Shown here one piece after another: positions 13,712 through 24,504 of a stretch of DNA of 64,000 nucleotides (position 1 is the first letter of the stretch; each line of letters opens with the position of its first letter). The stretch is from Parapristionchus giblindavisi (taxonomy: Eukaryota; Nematoda; Chromadorea; Rhabditida; Diplogasteridae), in assembly GCA_943737045.1 (NCBI GenBank), contig CALSFV010000096.1:186001-250000 (forward strand), written 5' to 3'. Made by a program: the position numbers and the translations under genes. The notes under the pieces are model-generated. The model saw only the letters and a program-made list of their open reading frames with translations, was not told the origin of the DNA and did not search any database.

Positions 13712-13851
13712 TATACAATCACTTAGATACAGAATATTGTAATGGTTTCATTCTTATTGTAAGTGGATGCTCACAATTAGGACATAAAGCGACTACATCA
13801 TCACATCTGAAATTATTTCTGTTGAAGAAATAAATTTATTTAGTAACTATG

Positions 13852-14236
13852 ACAATCTACCATCAAAGCGAAAAAAAGTGAAACATTTATGACAAAATTT
13901 CTTTAAAAAAAGTTTCAATTTTAAATATTTTTACGTTCTCGAAAATGTATTGTTTTAGTGCGGATATGTTTCCCCTAATGCACAAGGATAAAAGTGAAAA
14001 AAATTGATTGGAGCGCGGAGTAGCAAACTTGGTATACCGCAGAATATTGCAGAATGAATATGTTTACCAAATCCTACCGTATAATAATTTTTTTAAATTT
14101 TTTATAAACATATTTCTTGTCGATTAAAAAAATTTTGTTCTGATATATTAAACAAAACAAAAAATGTATTTACAAGTTTTCGAAATTTTGTCACAATTGT
14201 TTCGCTTTTTCGATTTCAATGTAGACTTGATGGTGA
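13852..14236. repeat. Imperfect palindromic MITE-like repeat
   Basis: The left side (CTACCATCAAAGCGAAAAA, then GACAAAATTT) is imperfectly complementary to the right side (AAATTTTGTC, then TTTCGCTTTTTCG and GACTTGATGGT). The arms are diverged and no target duplication could be settled. It ends a few bases beyond the stop codon of the peptide-receptor gene at 14254. Confidence 0.5.
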
Positions 14237-14253
14237 TGTTTTGTGTTGATTGC

Positions 14254-16974
14254 TTACCTACTGGCAACATCTACAGTAATTCCTCCATCCCAAGCCTCTC
14301 GAGAGTTGGGTAACATAGATCTGATAAGACATTTGTTATTATCATTCAACATAATAATGAATACATACCTCGTTTGCTTCCTAAGCATTCTTTCTGTTAC
14401 AAGAACAAAACCTTTCTTGAATTGAGAATTGAGAAGTGCATAAATAAGCCAATTGAAACTAGCTGATATGTAAGGAGGAAGATGGGCTGTATACTGTAGA
14501 AATAACCAAAATGATTAAGAAGAAGGAAAGAATTGTTTCAAATGAGATGTAGTTGAGGGAGACATAGATGGATAGAGAAGAAGAATGAAACATCTCATCT
14601 ATTTATTCTCAAGGGATTATTTTACCATTATTTGTTTCAAAATTTTATGCTGATCTTCTGTTAAATTAATATTATATGAAGAAAGAATTGTTCCAATTAT
14701 TTGAGTACACCAAAATGGAATCTAAATATTAAATATTAAGAGAAGCAGTATAATTGATCGCTTACAACACAAATAAGAAAGAATAATGTTATTAAACATG
14801 TGTATAATGTTATTCTTCGATATGGAATACGAGATTGAATATGAGAACTGAAATATGACTTTGATTATTGATTCATTGATTAATATATTACTTCATTTGT
14901 GCACGTAATCGAAGAGTTATCTTTACATAACAGAATACAATTCCAAATGTTGGAAGAAGAAAAGCTACCTGAAAAAGATGTGAATAATGATAATCATAAG
15001 AAGCAATACTTACTATTGCTAATACAATCATGAGAAATGGTCTTTGTGATGTATTTAATCCATCAAAACACTTTACTACTCGAACTTCATGAATTTGCTA
15101 TAAGAATAATTAGTTCTAATTCGAATAAATATATCGATATTACCTTTTCTTCAATACTTACATATAAATGTTTTGGTTCTGGTTGCTGAAATGGTTCATT
15201 TTATGTTCTGTTCAAAATATACGAAAAGAAAAGAAAATTAGAGAAAAATTTCATCGTTGTACACTCTCTTCTTTCATTTCGTTTCTTTTCTTTTTGATGA
15301 AATTGAACAATAAAATAATATAAACATACGATGGCAGTTCCTGATAATACAATCAATGGCATTATAAGAACTATTGAGAATATACAAGCAAAGAATGCAA
15401 TTGCTGCTGTTTGTTGAACTGAGTGAACCTGAAATGATCTTTGATCCTTGTATCTTTGATCTTTGATCATTAATCTTTGTTCATTTTCTAATCGAATAGA
15501 GTTTGTTAGAAATAGAAAATAAATCGAATAATACTGGACTAAATTAGAGGTATGTTCATTAAAGTTTTATTCACTTCTTTAGTTAATCAGATAGAAGCTT
15601 CTTTTACTAAGAAAAGTATAGAGGAAGTTATTCGATTACATTCTTTCAATATTTTCTCACGGAAAATGTTAAAGATGAGTCCGAAAGATTGAAACATATC
15701 AAGGGAAAACAGATTTAAAGAATGAGATCTCCGAGTTTTTTACTAAAACAATTTTCTCTAAAATTATAGATGACCCCGAATACCGTAATCCGAGCTGAGA
15801 GTTCATTGATGCACCGTGCAATTTTTTTTTCAATTTGATAAATGTATAGAATAGCAAACGGGGATCAACCCCGCGTAACGTACTTACAAGTGCTGTCTAC
15901 TAATACTGAGCTACATTGGATATATTTTCAAACTTTCAATTTGTTACTCGATAATATCAACTACATTTTTTCTGCTTATCACAAGGTCTTCATTTAAATT
16001 GAATATCAGTTTGATTGCCTACTACAATTCCTTAATCTTAGAGTTATCACTTCATTTGTTCATACAACAATTGCCTGTGAACATGTATTCTTTGTAAGTA
16101 GTCAATAACCCCATAACATCTATTTTGAACAAAAGTTCTATTGAGAAGTAACTGTAGCCTTCATAATGAAAGAACTCAAGTGAAGGCGTTCAAAATGAGA
16201 CACAAAGGGGATGACACTATCCAAAACAACACAATACTCAATTTCCGACTCTTTTTAGACCCTTTTTACTAAACCCAAAATGAACTCTAAAGGCGGAAGG
16301 AACCATTGTTCATTGCATCATTTTATGGGATATGTTACTGTTTTATCCTTTTCAATTGAAACTGCTTACTCTTTTAATTTCAGGATGACATATTGCCATA
16401 TATCGATCGAATGCAAGAGCACAAAGAATAAGAGTTGAACAAATCTAAAGAAGAAGAAGAATAAAGATGTCATTGAATGATTTGGTTGTCTTGTCATTTG
16501 AGTGACAACTTCAATTCTAGTCATTTCTTACAGAGAAGACTCATCACTTTTAATACAAATATTCTTACCTTACTGGCTATTTCCATTACAAAATACAATT
16601 TACATATAACAGATCCAAACATCCAATAATTAAGAGTTTGTTGAGCAAGAAAGAATGGAATGGATAGAATTACAAGTAGATCAACACATGAAAGAACTAA
16701 TACATAGACCAATGTATTGCCCAAGGCCATTACTGACCATTTCAATGATCTACAAATGAATTATTGATTGATTTGATTGATTGATTATAACTAACCGAGT
16801 TATATAGAATACATATGTAAGTACTGAAACATTGCCTATAATACCAACAAGGAATAAGAATGAATAGGGAAATATTGAATACAATTCCATTCCTTTTATC
16901 ATAGGAGATGGAGGAACTTGAGTATATGTATAATCATAATATGATAGATTGAGACGTTCTATTTCTTTGGACAT
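14254..16974 (-). CDS. Peptide-receptor-like rhodopsin-family GPCR, 11 exons
   Basis: 368-residue seven-TM receptor. Exons in coding order: 16974-16796, 16749-16569, 16444-16370, 15428-15330, 15185-15144, 15097-15014, 14968-14892, 14847-14766, 14721-14626, 14493-14369, 14320-14254; all phases agree. Seen: two N-X-S/T sites near the N-terminus or TM1 (NLS, NVS); TM1 FLVGIIGNVSVL; TM2 SCVDLLVIL; a pre-TM3 Cys in VICKLYF exactly 25 residues before the DRY Arg; TM3 ALAFDRYMAICHPE; ECL2 Cys in VVKCFDG; TM6 FFLICVIPFW; TM7 FNWLIYALLNSQF. The CHPE motif and W-FG-xxC-K pattern recall somatostatin/allatostatin-C and opioid-like peptide receptors, so the ligand is probably a neuropeptide (inference). 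The toggle Trp 6.48 is Val and the TM7 NPxxY Pro is Trp. The ATG follows TTTCAG directly, as at a trans-splice site. The subtype is not recognised. Confidence 0.85.
15846..15920 (-). pseudogene. tRNA-like sequence in a GPCR intron
   Basis: On the minus strand this reads GTAGCTCAGTATTAGTAGA (A-box-like), then CTTGTAA (an anticodon-loop-like heptamer with TGT), then GGGGTTGATCCCC (T-arm/B-box-like, able to pair its ends). The 5' acceptor and anticodon stems do not pair properly, so it is more likely a decayed tRNA gene or SINE head than a working tRNA. It lies in intron 3 of the peptide-receptor gene (15429-16369). Confidence 0.35.
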
Positions 16975-17034
16975 CTGAAATGAATAAGAAGATGAATAGA
17001 TGAGTCGATATAAGTGATTAGAATGATATGAAGG

Positions 17035-17450
17035 ATAAAGAGAAGGATGAGGAAGAGGAGAAGGAAGAGGGAAGGGAAGAGGTGATGAAAAGGAGAGGGA
17101 GAAAACTCCTCCCATATCAATATAATATGATATCGTATCTGTTCTGACTAGATATTGAATGATAAAGATTAAGGAAAGAGATGAGGATTGGAATGAATGA
17201 TCATATAATACAACTATTGTCGAATAAATTCATTAATACCAAATGAGAGAACATACAAAAGAATGAGGGGTTTTTAGTGCAAATTGGATGCAGATGGAAA
17301 ACGAGTGGGAGAGGAGGATGGAGAGGGGGGTGGAGAGAGGGAGAGAGGGAGGGAGGGAAGGCGAGGGAGGAGAGAGAGGAAAGAGGGAGAGGAAAGACAG
17401 AGGGAGAGAGGGAGGGAGGGAAGAGAGAGGAAGAGAGGGAGGAGAGATGA
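17035..17450. repeat. GA-rich microsatellite cluster upstream of the peptide-receptor gene
   Basis: Runs of GGAAGAGG, GAGAGGGAGG and GGGAGAGA occur on the plus strand, about 60-475 bp upstream of the first coding exon of the minus-strand receptor gene (16974). Reading frames in it on both strands are pure low-complexity and are not genes. Nothing else is seen in 16975-17800 apart from AT-rich sequence. Confidence 0.8.
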
Positions 17451-18066
17451 ATAGATACATTCATCTTATTCATTCTTGAGACCATTTGAGGGAAACTTCC
17501 ATTTGCTTAAAGGAAACGGTAGATTAAAAGTGTAATTGAACTTTTTTAGAGAATTAATGAAATGAAACTTTTGTAGTGATGAACAGATTGAAAAGAAAAC
17601 GGAGAAAGAATAAGGAAATGAATTGAATAGAAGGAAGAAGAAGAAGAAGTAAGTGAAGAAAGTGAAAGAGTAACTCGAAATCGTGTGAAGTTACTTTAAT
17701 ATATGAATATGATTTAAATGAATAGATAATAGAATGAATGAATAGATCATGTGAAATTGATGATGATGTGTCTATATCTCACGATAGATTAAAAATCAAC
17801 ATCGATACCAGGGCTGGGACAAAAAATAATTTCGACCAAAAAATTTTTTGTTTGGGTTCAACAAAAAAAATTTCTCACCGAACAAAAAAAAACCAAAAAA
17901 AAACCAAAAAATAAATAAAATAATTAATTTTTCCCACTGTTCCGAGAAAATTTTAACATTATCTCGTGTTACTCTTACTTTAAATAGTAACTATTCTTTA
18001 TTCCGAGTCAAAATTCTTAAAATCAACAACTAAAACAAACATAGAAGATAAATACGTTGTCGATTT

Positions 18067-18365
18067 TTTTTTATAATAATAATAAATATTTATCGCATCT
18101 TTCAATTTGATGACAGAGTTAAAATAAAATAATCGATAGTACAAGTGATAAAATAAGAAGAAGCGAAAAGAACTGTAACAGCTAGGTCACAGTATTAAAT
18201 TACGAACATAAGAACTAAAGTACACAGGGTTTTGCACGGTCACAATTGAATTATCTAAAGAGTTCCACTGAGAAACTATTCTGTTACTTAGAAAGGCTAA
18301 AAACTTAGAAGAAGATGTTGGATGGATACAAAGCTTCATATTATGACAAAAAAAAAAAAAAAAAA
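18067..18365 (-). mobile_element. Non-LTR retrotransposon 3' end with a 163-165-bp target duplication
   Basis: On the minus strand a frame ends with the motif LSNRIVSQWNSLDNSIV and a stop. This resembles the extreme C-terminus of LINE reverse-transcriptase proteins, and a related form (ISNRVVSNWNKL) occurs at about 50130. The 3' tail is an ATT/T-rich run. The fragment is bracketed by two essentially identical copies of host DNA, 17904-18066 and 18366-18528. This looks like a very long target-site duplication; RTE-type elements in nematodes are known for long duplications. It is 5'-truncated and dead. Confidence 0.65.
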
Positions 18366-18842
18366 CCAAAAAATAAATAAAATAATTAATTTTTCCCACT
18401 GTTCCGAGAAAATTTTAACATTATCTCGTGTTACTCTTACTTTAAATAGTAACTATTCTTTATTCCGAGTCAAAATTCTTAAAATCAACAACTAAAACAA
18501 ACATAGAAGATAAATACGTTGTCGATTTGTTATCGGCAGCATTTTATTGATTAGTTAAAGTAGGGGAATCAGGAAATTGAGGGTGCGCCATACATTTTAG
18601 GCACCCTCACCGTTTTATTTTTATATAGTGGGTTGATTTCGTTATTTTTCGGTTGAATTATAATTTTTAGCTTAAAAAAGGACCCTTGTATAGTGGGTAG
18701 ATGCTAAAAAGAGCCGTATAGAGTGGGTCGATCCTCACCTTGTGAGGGTATGCAAATGTATGGGGTGCGCTATTATCATGAAGAACGTGGGATCAATTAT
18801 GTGGCATTCTGTATTCTCTAATAGATTCGAAAGGCCAAAGGC

Positions 18843-18908
18843 GTAGCCCGTGTAGCACTGGTTAGTAATCAGCGCTTGTAACCGCACCACGAGCGTTTGG
18901 ATTTCCGT
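18843..18908 (+). pseudogene. tRNA-like sequence inside the hAT-type element
   Basis: The stretch contains TAGCACTGGTTAGTAATC (A-box-like), CTTGTAA (an anticodon-loop-like heptamer, TGT) and GTTTGGATTTCC (a degenerate B box). The stems are incomplete, so it is called a tRNA-derived relic. It shares the CTTGTAA loop with the relic at 15846-15920. Confidence 0.3.
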
Positions 18909-19671
18909 TTGCGATTTTCCCTATATTCAGCTTTCAAATTCGAAAGGCCGCATTGTCCCTGGCATTTCCTTGGCGCAACAACGAACTTTCATGTCGGATT
19001 ACGGTATTCCGGGGTATCGATAATTTGAGACAATATTGATTTTGTATTCAGGTAGATGTCATCTATAGCCCTGCCTGACAAGTATATTCACTCAAGAAAA
19101 AAATCCCCTTCTTTAACACTATTCCGTAATATTACACTCACCAATGTTGTCTTACGGTGAAAAATGAACAACAAAACTGATCATAAACTAACTTTTCAAG
19201 CAAATTTGTGTAAATTTTCTTTATCCGATTTTTTTTGTTATTTTTTGGTTTTTGCAGAAAAACCAAACAAAAAAAATACCAAACAAAAAATTCTCAAAAA
19301 CCCAAAAAAACAAAAAAAAAAATCCCAGCCCTGATCGATACTATTGAAGACGAATAATATTAAAATAAGAAATCTGTATCTAGATATGAAATCTCTTGCT
19401 ATGTACAAATATAATGAATATTAATGAGAGGAGTGGGCGGAGGGATAAAGAGGAAGAGAAATGAAACAATGAATAAATATAGATTGTATGAGAGAACCAA
19501 TGTTTGTTGATATTGAAGATGAAAGAAAGAGAAAAAAGAGTAATGAGACTTATATCAAATAGATACATATATTGATTAGAAATGAAGTCATCTAGTCATT
19601 GTGTTCTTTAATGAGTCTTCTTCTATCTCACTTTCTACGGACTCTAACGATGGGCCCAAATTGGAGAATAA

Positions 19672-19908
19672 GGGGAGAGGGAGAGGGAGAGGGAGAGGGA
19701 GAGGGAGAGGGAGAGGGAGAGGGAGAGGGAGAGGGAGAGGGAGAGGGAGAGGGAGAGGGAGAGGGAGAGGGAGAGGGAGAGGGAGAGGGAGAGGGAGAGG
19801 GAGAGGGAGAGGGAGAGGGAGAGGGAGAGGGAGAGGGAGAGGGAGAGGGAGAGGGAGAGGGAGAGGGAGAGGGAGAGGGAGAGGGAGAGGGAGAGGGAGA
19901 GGGAGGAG
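19672..19908. repeat. Long, nearly perfect (GGGAGA)n hexanucleotide array
   Basis: About 38 uninterrupted copies of the hexamer GGGAGA are present, the purest array in the window. It is open in several frames (Gly-Glu, Gly-Arg and Ser-Pro-Leu runs), which explains the long apparent ORFs across 19588-20414. None has a splice or start context that supports a gene. Confidence 0.95.
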
Positions 19909-20094
19909 AGGGACAAGGATGAAGAAAGGGGTGGGAAAGAGACAGGAAGATGGGGAAACAAAAAAAAGAGAATGACGCCTTTTGCCGTGAAGAATAGATA
20001 GAGTTGTACTGGAAAGTTGTTCGAACAAAAGAGAAGAAGAGAAGAAATGGTTGAAGTAATGGAAGAGGAAGAAGAAGGTGAGAGGTAGAGGATG

Positions 20095-20320
20095 GATGGG
20101 GAGGGGGAGGAGAAGTGTAGAGGAGAAGTGGTGAGGGAGAGGGAGGGGGAGGAGAAGTGGAGGGGGAGGGGAGGGGAGGAGAAGTGTAGAGGAGAAGTGG
20201 TGAGGGAGAGGGAGGGGGAGGAGAAGTGGAGGGGGAGGGGAGGGGAGGAGAAGTGTAGAGGAGAAGTGGTGAGGGAGAGGGAGGGGGAGGAGAAGTGGAG
20301 GGGGGGGGGAGGGGATGAGG
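20095..20320. repeat. Purine-rich minisatellite, ~70-bp unit in three copies
   Basis: The unit contains GAGGAGAAGTGTAGAGGAG, GTGGTGAGGGAGAGGG and GAAGTGGAGGGGGAGGGG, and it repeats at about 20105, 20176 and 20247. All purine-rich strand is on the plus strand. It directly follows the (GGGAGA)n array after about 180 bp. Confidence 0.85.
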
Positions 20321-20884
20321 AAGATAGAGATTTAGGAGGAGGAATAGAAGTAGTAGATAGAATAGAACGGAATACAAATGGATATACCAAAAGAGGTAGA
20401 GAGAGGAGATACAATTGTTACTTGAGATTTAGAGAAGTGATGGAATACCATACAAACAAATCTACTTACTTTTACTTATATTTGTCTTTTGATGTTATTT
20501 GAATAAGGAAGGAAATGGCCGGAGTCAAGGGAATGTACTTAAAGAAATCACTTTACTTAAATGCCATCATATTACTTCTCATCGTATAAAAGTAAATAGT
20601 ATTCATTTGATGTGTATTATAGAGGGTAATTATATATATTTGAGTGTTCATTATCTTTAAAAGTATAACAGCGGTGCACGTTAACCTTTCCAAAATACGT
20701 CATGCACAGTAGCGCCGCATAACTCGATGCGTTTTTTCTCAATGGATAAAGTCTTTACAATTATGTTAATAGAAGCGATCGCATATTTGTTTGGCTGGCT
20801 ACTATACGCCATAGTAATCTCAATTTGTGTTGAGTCTGAATATGTTTTTTTTTTTCAAAATTCGATTTTTTGAAATTTTGAAAT

Positions 20885-21575
20885 TTTGAAGATGCTTCTA
20901 ACCCTGCGACGCCGATTGGCTCAAGTCATCACTGGAGATGAAGAGTGGGTCCTCTACGACATTGATGAACGTAAGCACTTGAGATCCGCAAATGTGCAAT
21001 CGTACACAATGAATTTCAAAATGAAAATTAATGAAAAGTCGTGCGCACGATTTGAAATATGATAATTTATTTTAAATTCGAGCCAACTCGTGCATTCGTC
21101 TAATTCTTTTTCATTTAAAGCAACAAACACAACTCTACACTAAGCTTGATACTGATGTCCAAATGCACGGCTTTGTACGAAAAAAGAGTTAAACTAGTGC
21201 AGCACGACATTTTATCATATTAATTTCGTCCATGCTCGAGCTCGTACAGGACGTGCATTTGCACGAATGCGGATTACTAGTAAGCACAAGTATATGTTAC
21301 ACAGCTGAGAAGGCCCATCCACCCGTGAGAAATTGAAATCTCATTTCAGCAAGATAGCGCAAGACCACACACCGCAATGCTGAACTGACAAGTTAATGTA
21401 CTAAACCACCAACGTAGTCTCTCGACTTTGTTGCCTCTGACTACCATCTGATTTCGACTCCCTATCACTTCGATGACCGAGCCTGTGTAGAGAAGGTATT
21501 GACAAATTTCATCAAGTCTCAGTCCGGATCTTTCTGTTGTGATGGAATCTATGAGTTGCAAGACAAATCGCCAAA
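20885..21575 (+). pseudogene. Mariner-family transposase relic
   Basis: Three pieces of a mariner transposase core are visible in different frames: ITGDEEWVLYD at about 20926-20960 (first catalytic Asp), FQQDSARPHTAML at about 21342-21381 (second Asp) and DFVASDYHL at about 21424-21450 (third Asp region). The gene is broken by frameshifts and by a 311-bp insertion at 20979-21289 just after the first motif. The spacing from second to third Asp is shorter than the usual 34 residues, so a deletion is likely. No intact terminal repeats could be assigned. It is dead. Confidence 0.75.
20979..21289. mobile_element. hAT-type MITE inserted into the mariner relic
   Basis: A perfect 8-bp duplication, GTAAGCAC, lies at 20971-20978 and 21290-21297. 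The ends are imperfect inverted repeats (TTGAGATCCGCAAATGTGCA against TAGTAATCCGCATTCGTGCA). Removing the insert and one duplication rejoins the mariner sequence. It is non-coding. Confidence 0.75.
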
Positions 21576-21599
21576 GATTATCACTGCAGAAAGGGCATA

Positions 21600-23150
21600 A
21601 TTCGAAGTTAACCCTGTGTTTGTACGTTTTGTGGTTTTTTTTAAAAATATGTTTTACTTAATTTTGTAAAGAATCTTTGTCATCAACCGGATACAATACG
21701 ATGCACTATACAGGATATATGTAAATAATATTAAATATTCATTGCATTCTTTCACTATTATTTTTTCGATCTTCCAAGAAACCAAATTATTTTTATTCCT
21801 TCTATTAAAGTGAATATTAGTGTGCGAACATGCTATATAGAGTAGATGAATATATGAACGGATGGAAGAAGTCGAAATATTATTATATTATAGTAATTGA
21901 ACTATTTTCTTTGTTCATAATCTACTCTAGTTTGATCTAAATATAGGAGTAGATATGTCTATGACAGAGAATAAGAGGAATCTGTTAAAGAAAGGAAGGA
22001 AGTTAGAATACAATATGAGAGATATATTCTATTACACATTTACTTCCATATTTTATCAACGATGAACTCTAATGAAGAAAAAAAGAAATGGAATGGGAAA
22101 GATATAGCTAGGGAACTGAGATATTTGATTTTTACTATGTTATTTACAAGAGGACAAAATTAACACCCTTTTGCTTTTCCCGAGTGCTATTTCCGGAAAA
22201 TTAACACACATAATTCTATAAAGTTCAACTATTTTTTGAGTCATAAAATTCTACCAAATTGTGGTCTTTGTTTAGAAAGAAAAGACACGATGGATTCTAT
22301 TCTCTTTTCTTTCTTTAGATCTAATTTAGTTTCATCTCCCATAGATTCTTCTTCTCTCTCAATCTCTTCTTTCCTATCTCACCCACGACCATAACCAATA
22401 AATAGTCTATTCCAGGATAATGGTTTAAATAGAAAAAAATGAATCAAAGGGATGCATAAGAAGACGATTTATAGAAAAAACCACCTAAAAATATAAAACA
22501 AACCCGAATAATACGAATTTTTTAGAATTTTGAAATTTGAATATTCCTCGCTTTACTAAGTTCAATTCAACAACACATACTTAGAATCATTTCATCAATA
22601 TCTTTTTTTTTAAACTTTAAATAAAGGGAAGAAAATTAAACCAACCCAGAAAAGAGATCAATAACTATTTATGATGAATACAGGAGAATATGGTAATGAA
22701 TATCACGCCTACTATATATTTGATACCCCATTTCAACTTTAGTTGTATAATAATTAGGATGAGGAATATATTTAGTCTCTAAATCATTTCTGATGATAAA
22801 ATATTCCAATGAAAATGATTTCATTGACTATTTTTGTATTTTGACTAAATAGAAGTAATTAGAATAGTATTGCCTAATAGAGATTAGATATAAGAAGACT
22901 ATTTTCACTATTCCTTCACATTCGTTTTCATTTTCTTTGTTCTCTTATCTTCATCCCCTATGAACTTATTCAATTCTTTTCATGGTCAATGACAAATCTT
23001 CTTCCTTCTTCTACTTTAACCTCTAGACCTTTTCTAAAGGACATATCAAAATGGTGAATAGAAGGTTTATTTAACTGTCTAATGAATGAAGCTTGAATAC
23101 AAGCAATGATACTATGGAGTATGAAACAGTCTGGAATTAAAAAGGAATGA
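21600..23150. other. Gene-free AT-rich interval
   Basis: No exon series with matching splice sites is visible on either strand. The sequence is AT-rich with scattered short frames. Confidence 0.5.
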
Positions 23151-23157
23151 ATACTTA

Positions 23158-23479
23158 CAAGGGAAGTCTTTTTAGTCTCAGTGAGACTTTTGAATAAGAG
23201 TATATTTCCTGGATAGGTATAGGAAAAATATGATAGGAGCCAAAAAATTAGCCACCCTGAAAAAGCCGTGAAAACTTAGCGGCGTCAAAAATAATGCATC
23301 CGCACTTGAAATTGCATTTTCACAAAATTAATATAAATTATAAAAATCTGAAAGTGCATGGCAGCAGCTAATTTTTTTGGCTCCCATCATATTTAACCTA
23401 TACCTATCGAGGAAAAATATTCTTATTGAAAAGTCTCACTGAGACATAATATATAATATTTTATAAAAGACTTCCCTTG
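23158..23479. mobile_element. 322-bp palindromic MITE, Harbinger/Tourist-like
   Basis: The ends read CAAGGGAAGTC and GACTTCCCTTG, and the complementarity continues inward through TCTCAGTGAGACTTTT, ATAGGTATAGG and GGAGCCAAAAAATTAGC. The flanks are TTA at 23155-23157 and TTA at 23480-23482, matching the TWA duplication of PIF/Harbinger MITEs. It has no coding capacity. Confidence 0.7.
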
Positions 23480-24504
23480 TTAGTTCTGAAATGTTTTGGA
23501 GACAAATGAATGATACAAATGTGGACGTGATGAGAAATGAATGTCCAGATAAGGAAGAGGAACATATTTGTTTCATTCTCTCAGATCTAATTCAGTTTTC
23601 CTGTTTTCACTTTCAACTTTTCCTTCAAAGAAGAAGACTCATAAGAGTGAAAGTGATCAACAGACCAATAATGTTTCAATAACAATGCAGAAATATTTAT
23701 TAAATTATGCATATAATACTTTTCAAAGAGCATTTCTCAATCTATAAAATATGATTTTCTAATGCACTTTTTGTTATGTAACCAATAATGTATATGTAAA
23801 TACTCTATTGTATATGAAAAAGTAATACGGTAACACAGTAACCAGACAAGAGTATGCTCACAAAAAATCCCTTATCTATAAGGGAATAGCAAAATAGCAA
23901 AATATCTTTACAGAAGTCTTCAATTATAGGTAAAGCAATTCGACACCCATAAGAGAATTCGCTCACCTATCAGGTGAGAATTCCGTAATAAGACGCTGCT
24001 AGTGAATATGTTCTCTGTGTACAATAATTAATAGGAGTTGATATGAATTGAATTAGATGAATCATTAATCATATTGAATGTTTTCATTAATTCTCATCAT
24101 TCACTTACAAAGATCAAAGCTTATGATGGATATTGCTATTCCTAGAACATGTTTCTTATCCACAACCTCATGCCCCCTTGAGGTCACTTTCTCCCTTTCC
24201 CTTTCTATCTCTCTAACTCTACCTCTCCCTTTCTCTACCTCTCATTTTTCACCTTTCTCTTTTTTCTATATCTAATCTATCTCATCGTATTTCTATGGCA
24301 TGGATCGAATCGTTTTCCTTCATCTCAGTAGGCGGAGTCATCTAATATGGTTCATAAGCACACACTTTCATCACTTTCACCATCAGTCTATTCATCCCAT
24401 CATATCATCAATTTGTCCTATCGTACTTGTCCTACTGTGTTCGTTAATTACTGTATTTGTTGATTACTGTATTTGTTGATTAATGTAGTGGTTGGTTACT
24501 GTAG

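Larger units (their letters stand above)
17809..19333. mobile_element. hAT-type non-autonomous element (1.5 kb) with nested insertions
   Basis: The outer ends read CAGGGCTGGGA and its exact complement, followed inside by A/T-rich runs that are also complementary. The flanks are a perfect 8-bp duplication, ATCGATAC at 17801-17808 and 19334-19341, as expected for hAT insertion. No transposase is seen. The interior holds a LINE 3' end (18067-18365), a short TIR repeat at about 18571-18775 (GCGCCATACATTT against its complement with a small gap) and a tRNA-like stretch at 18843-18908. Confidence 0.8.

Noticed and set aside
19588..20414. ORFs of up to 256 codons
   Set aside because: They run through the (GGGAGA)n array and adjacent minisatellite; open in multiple frames because the repeat has no stop codon.
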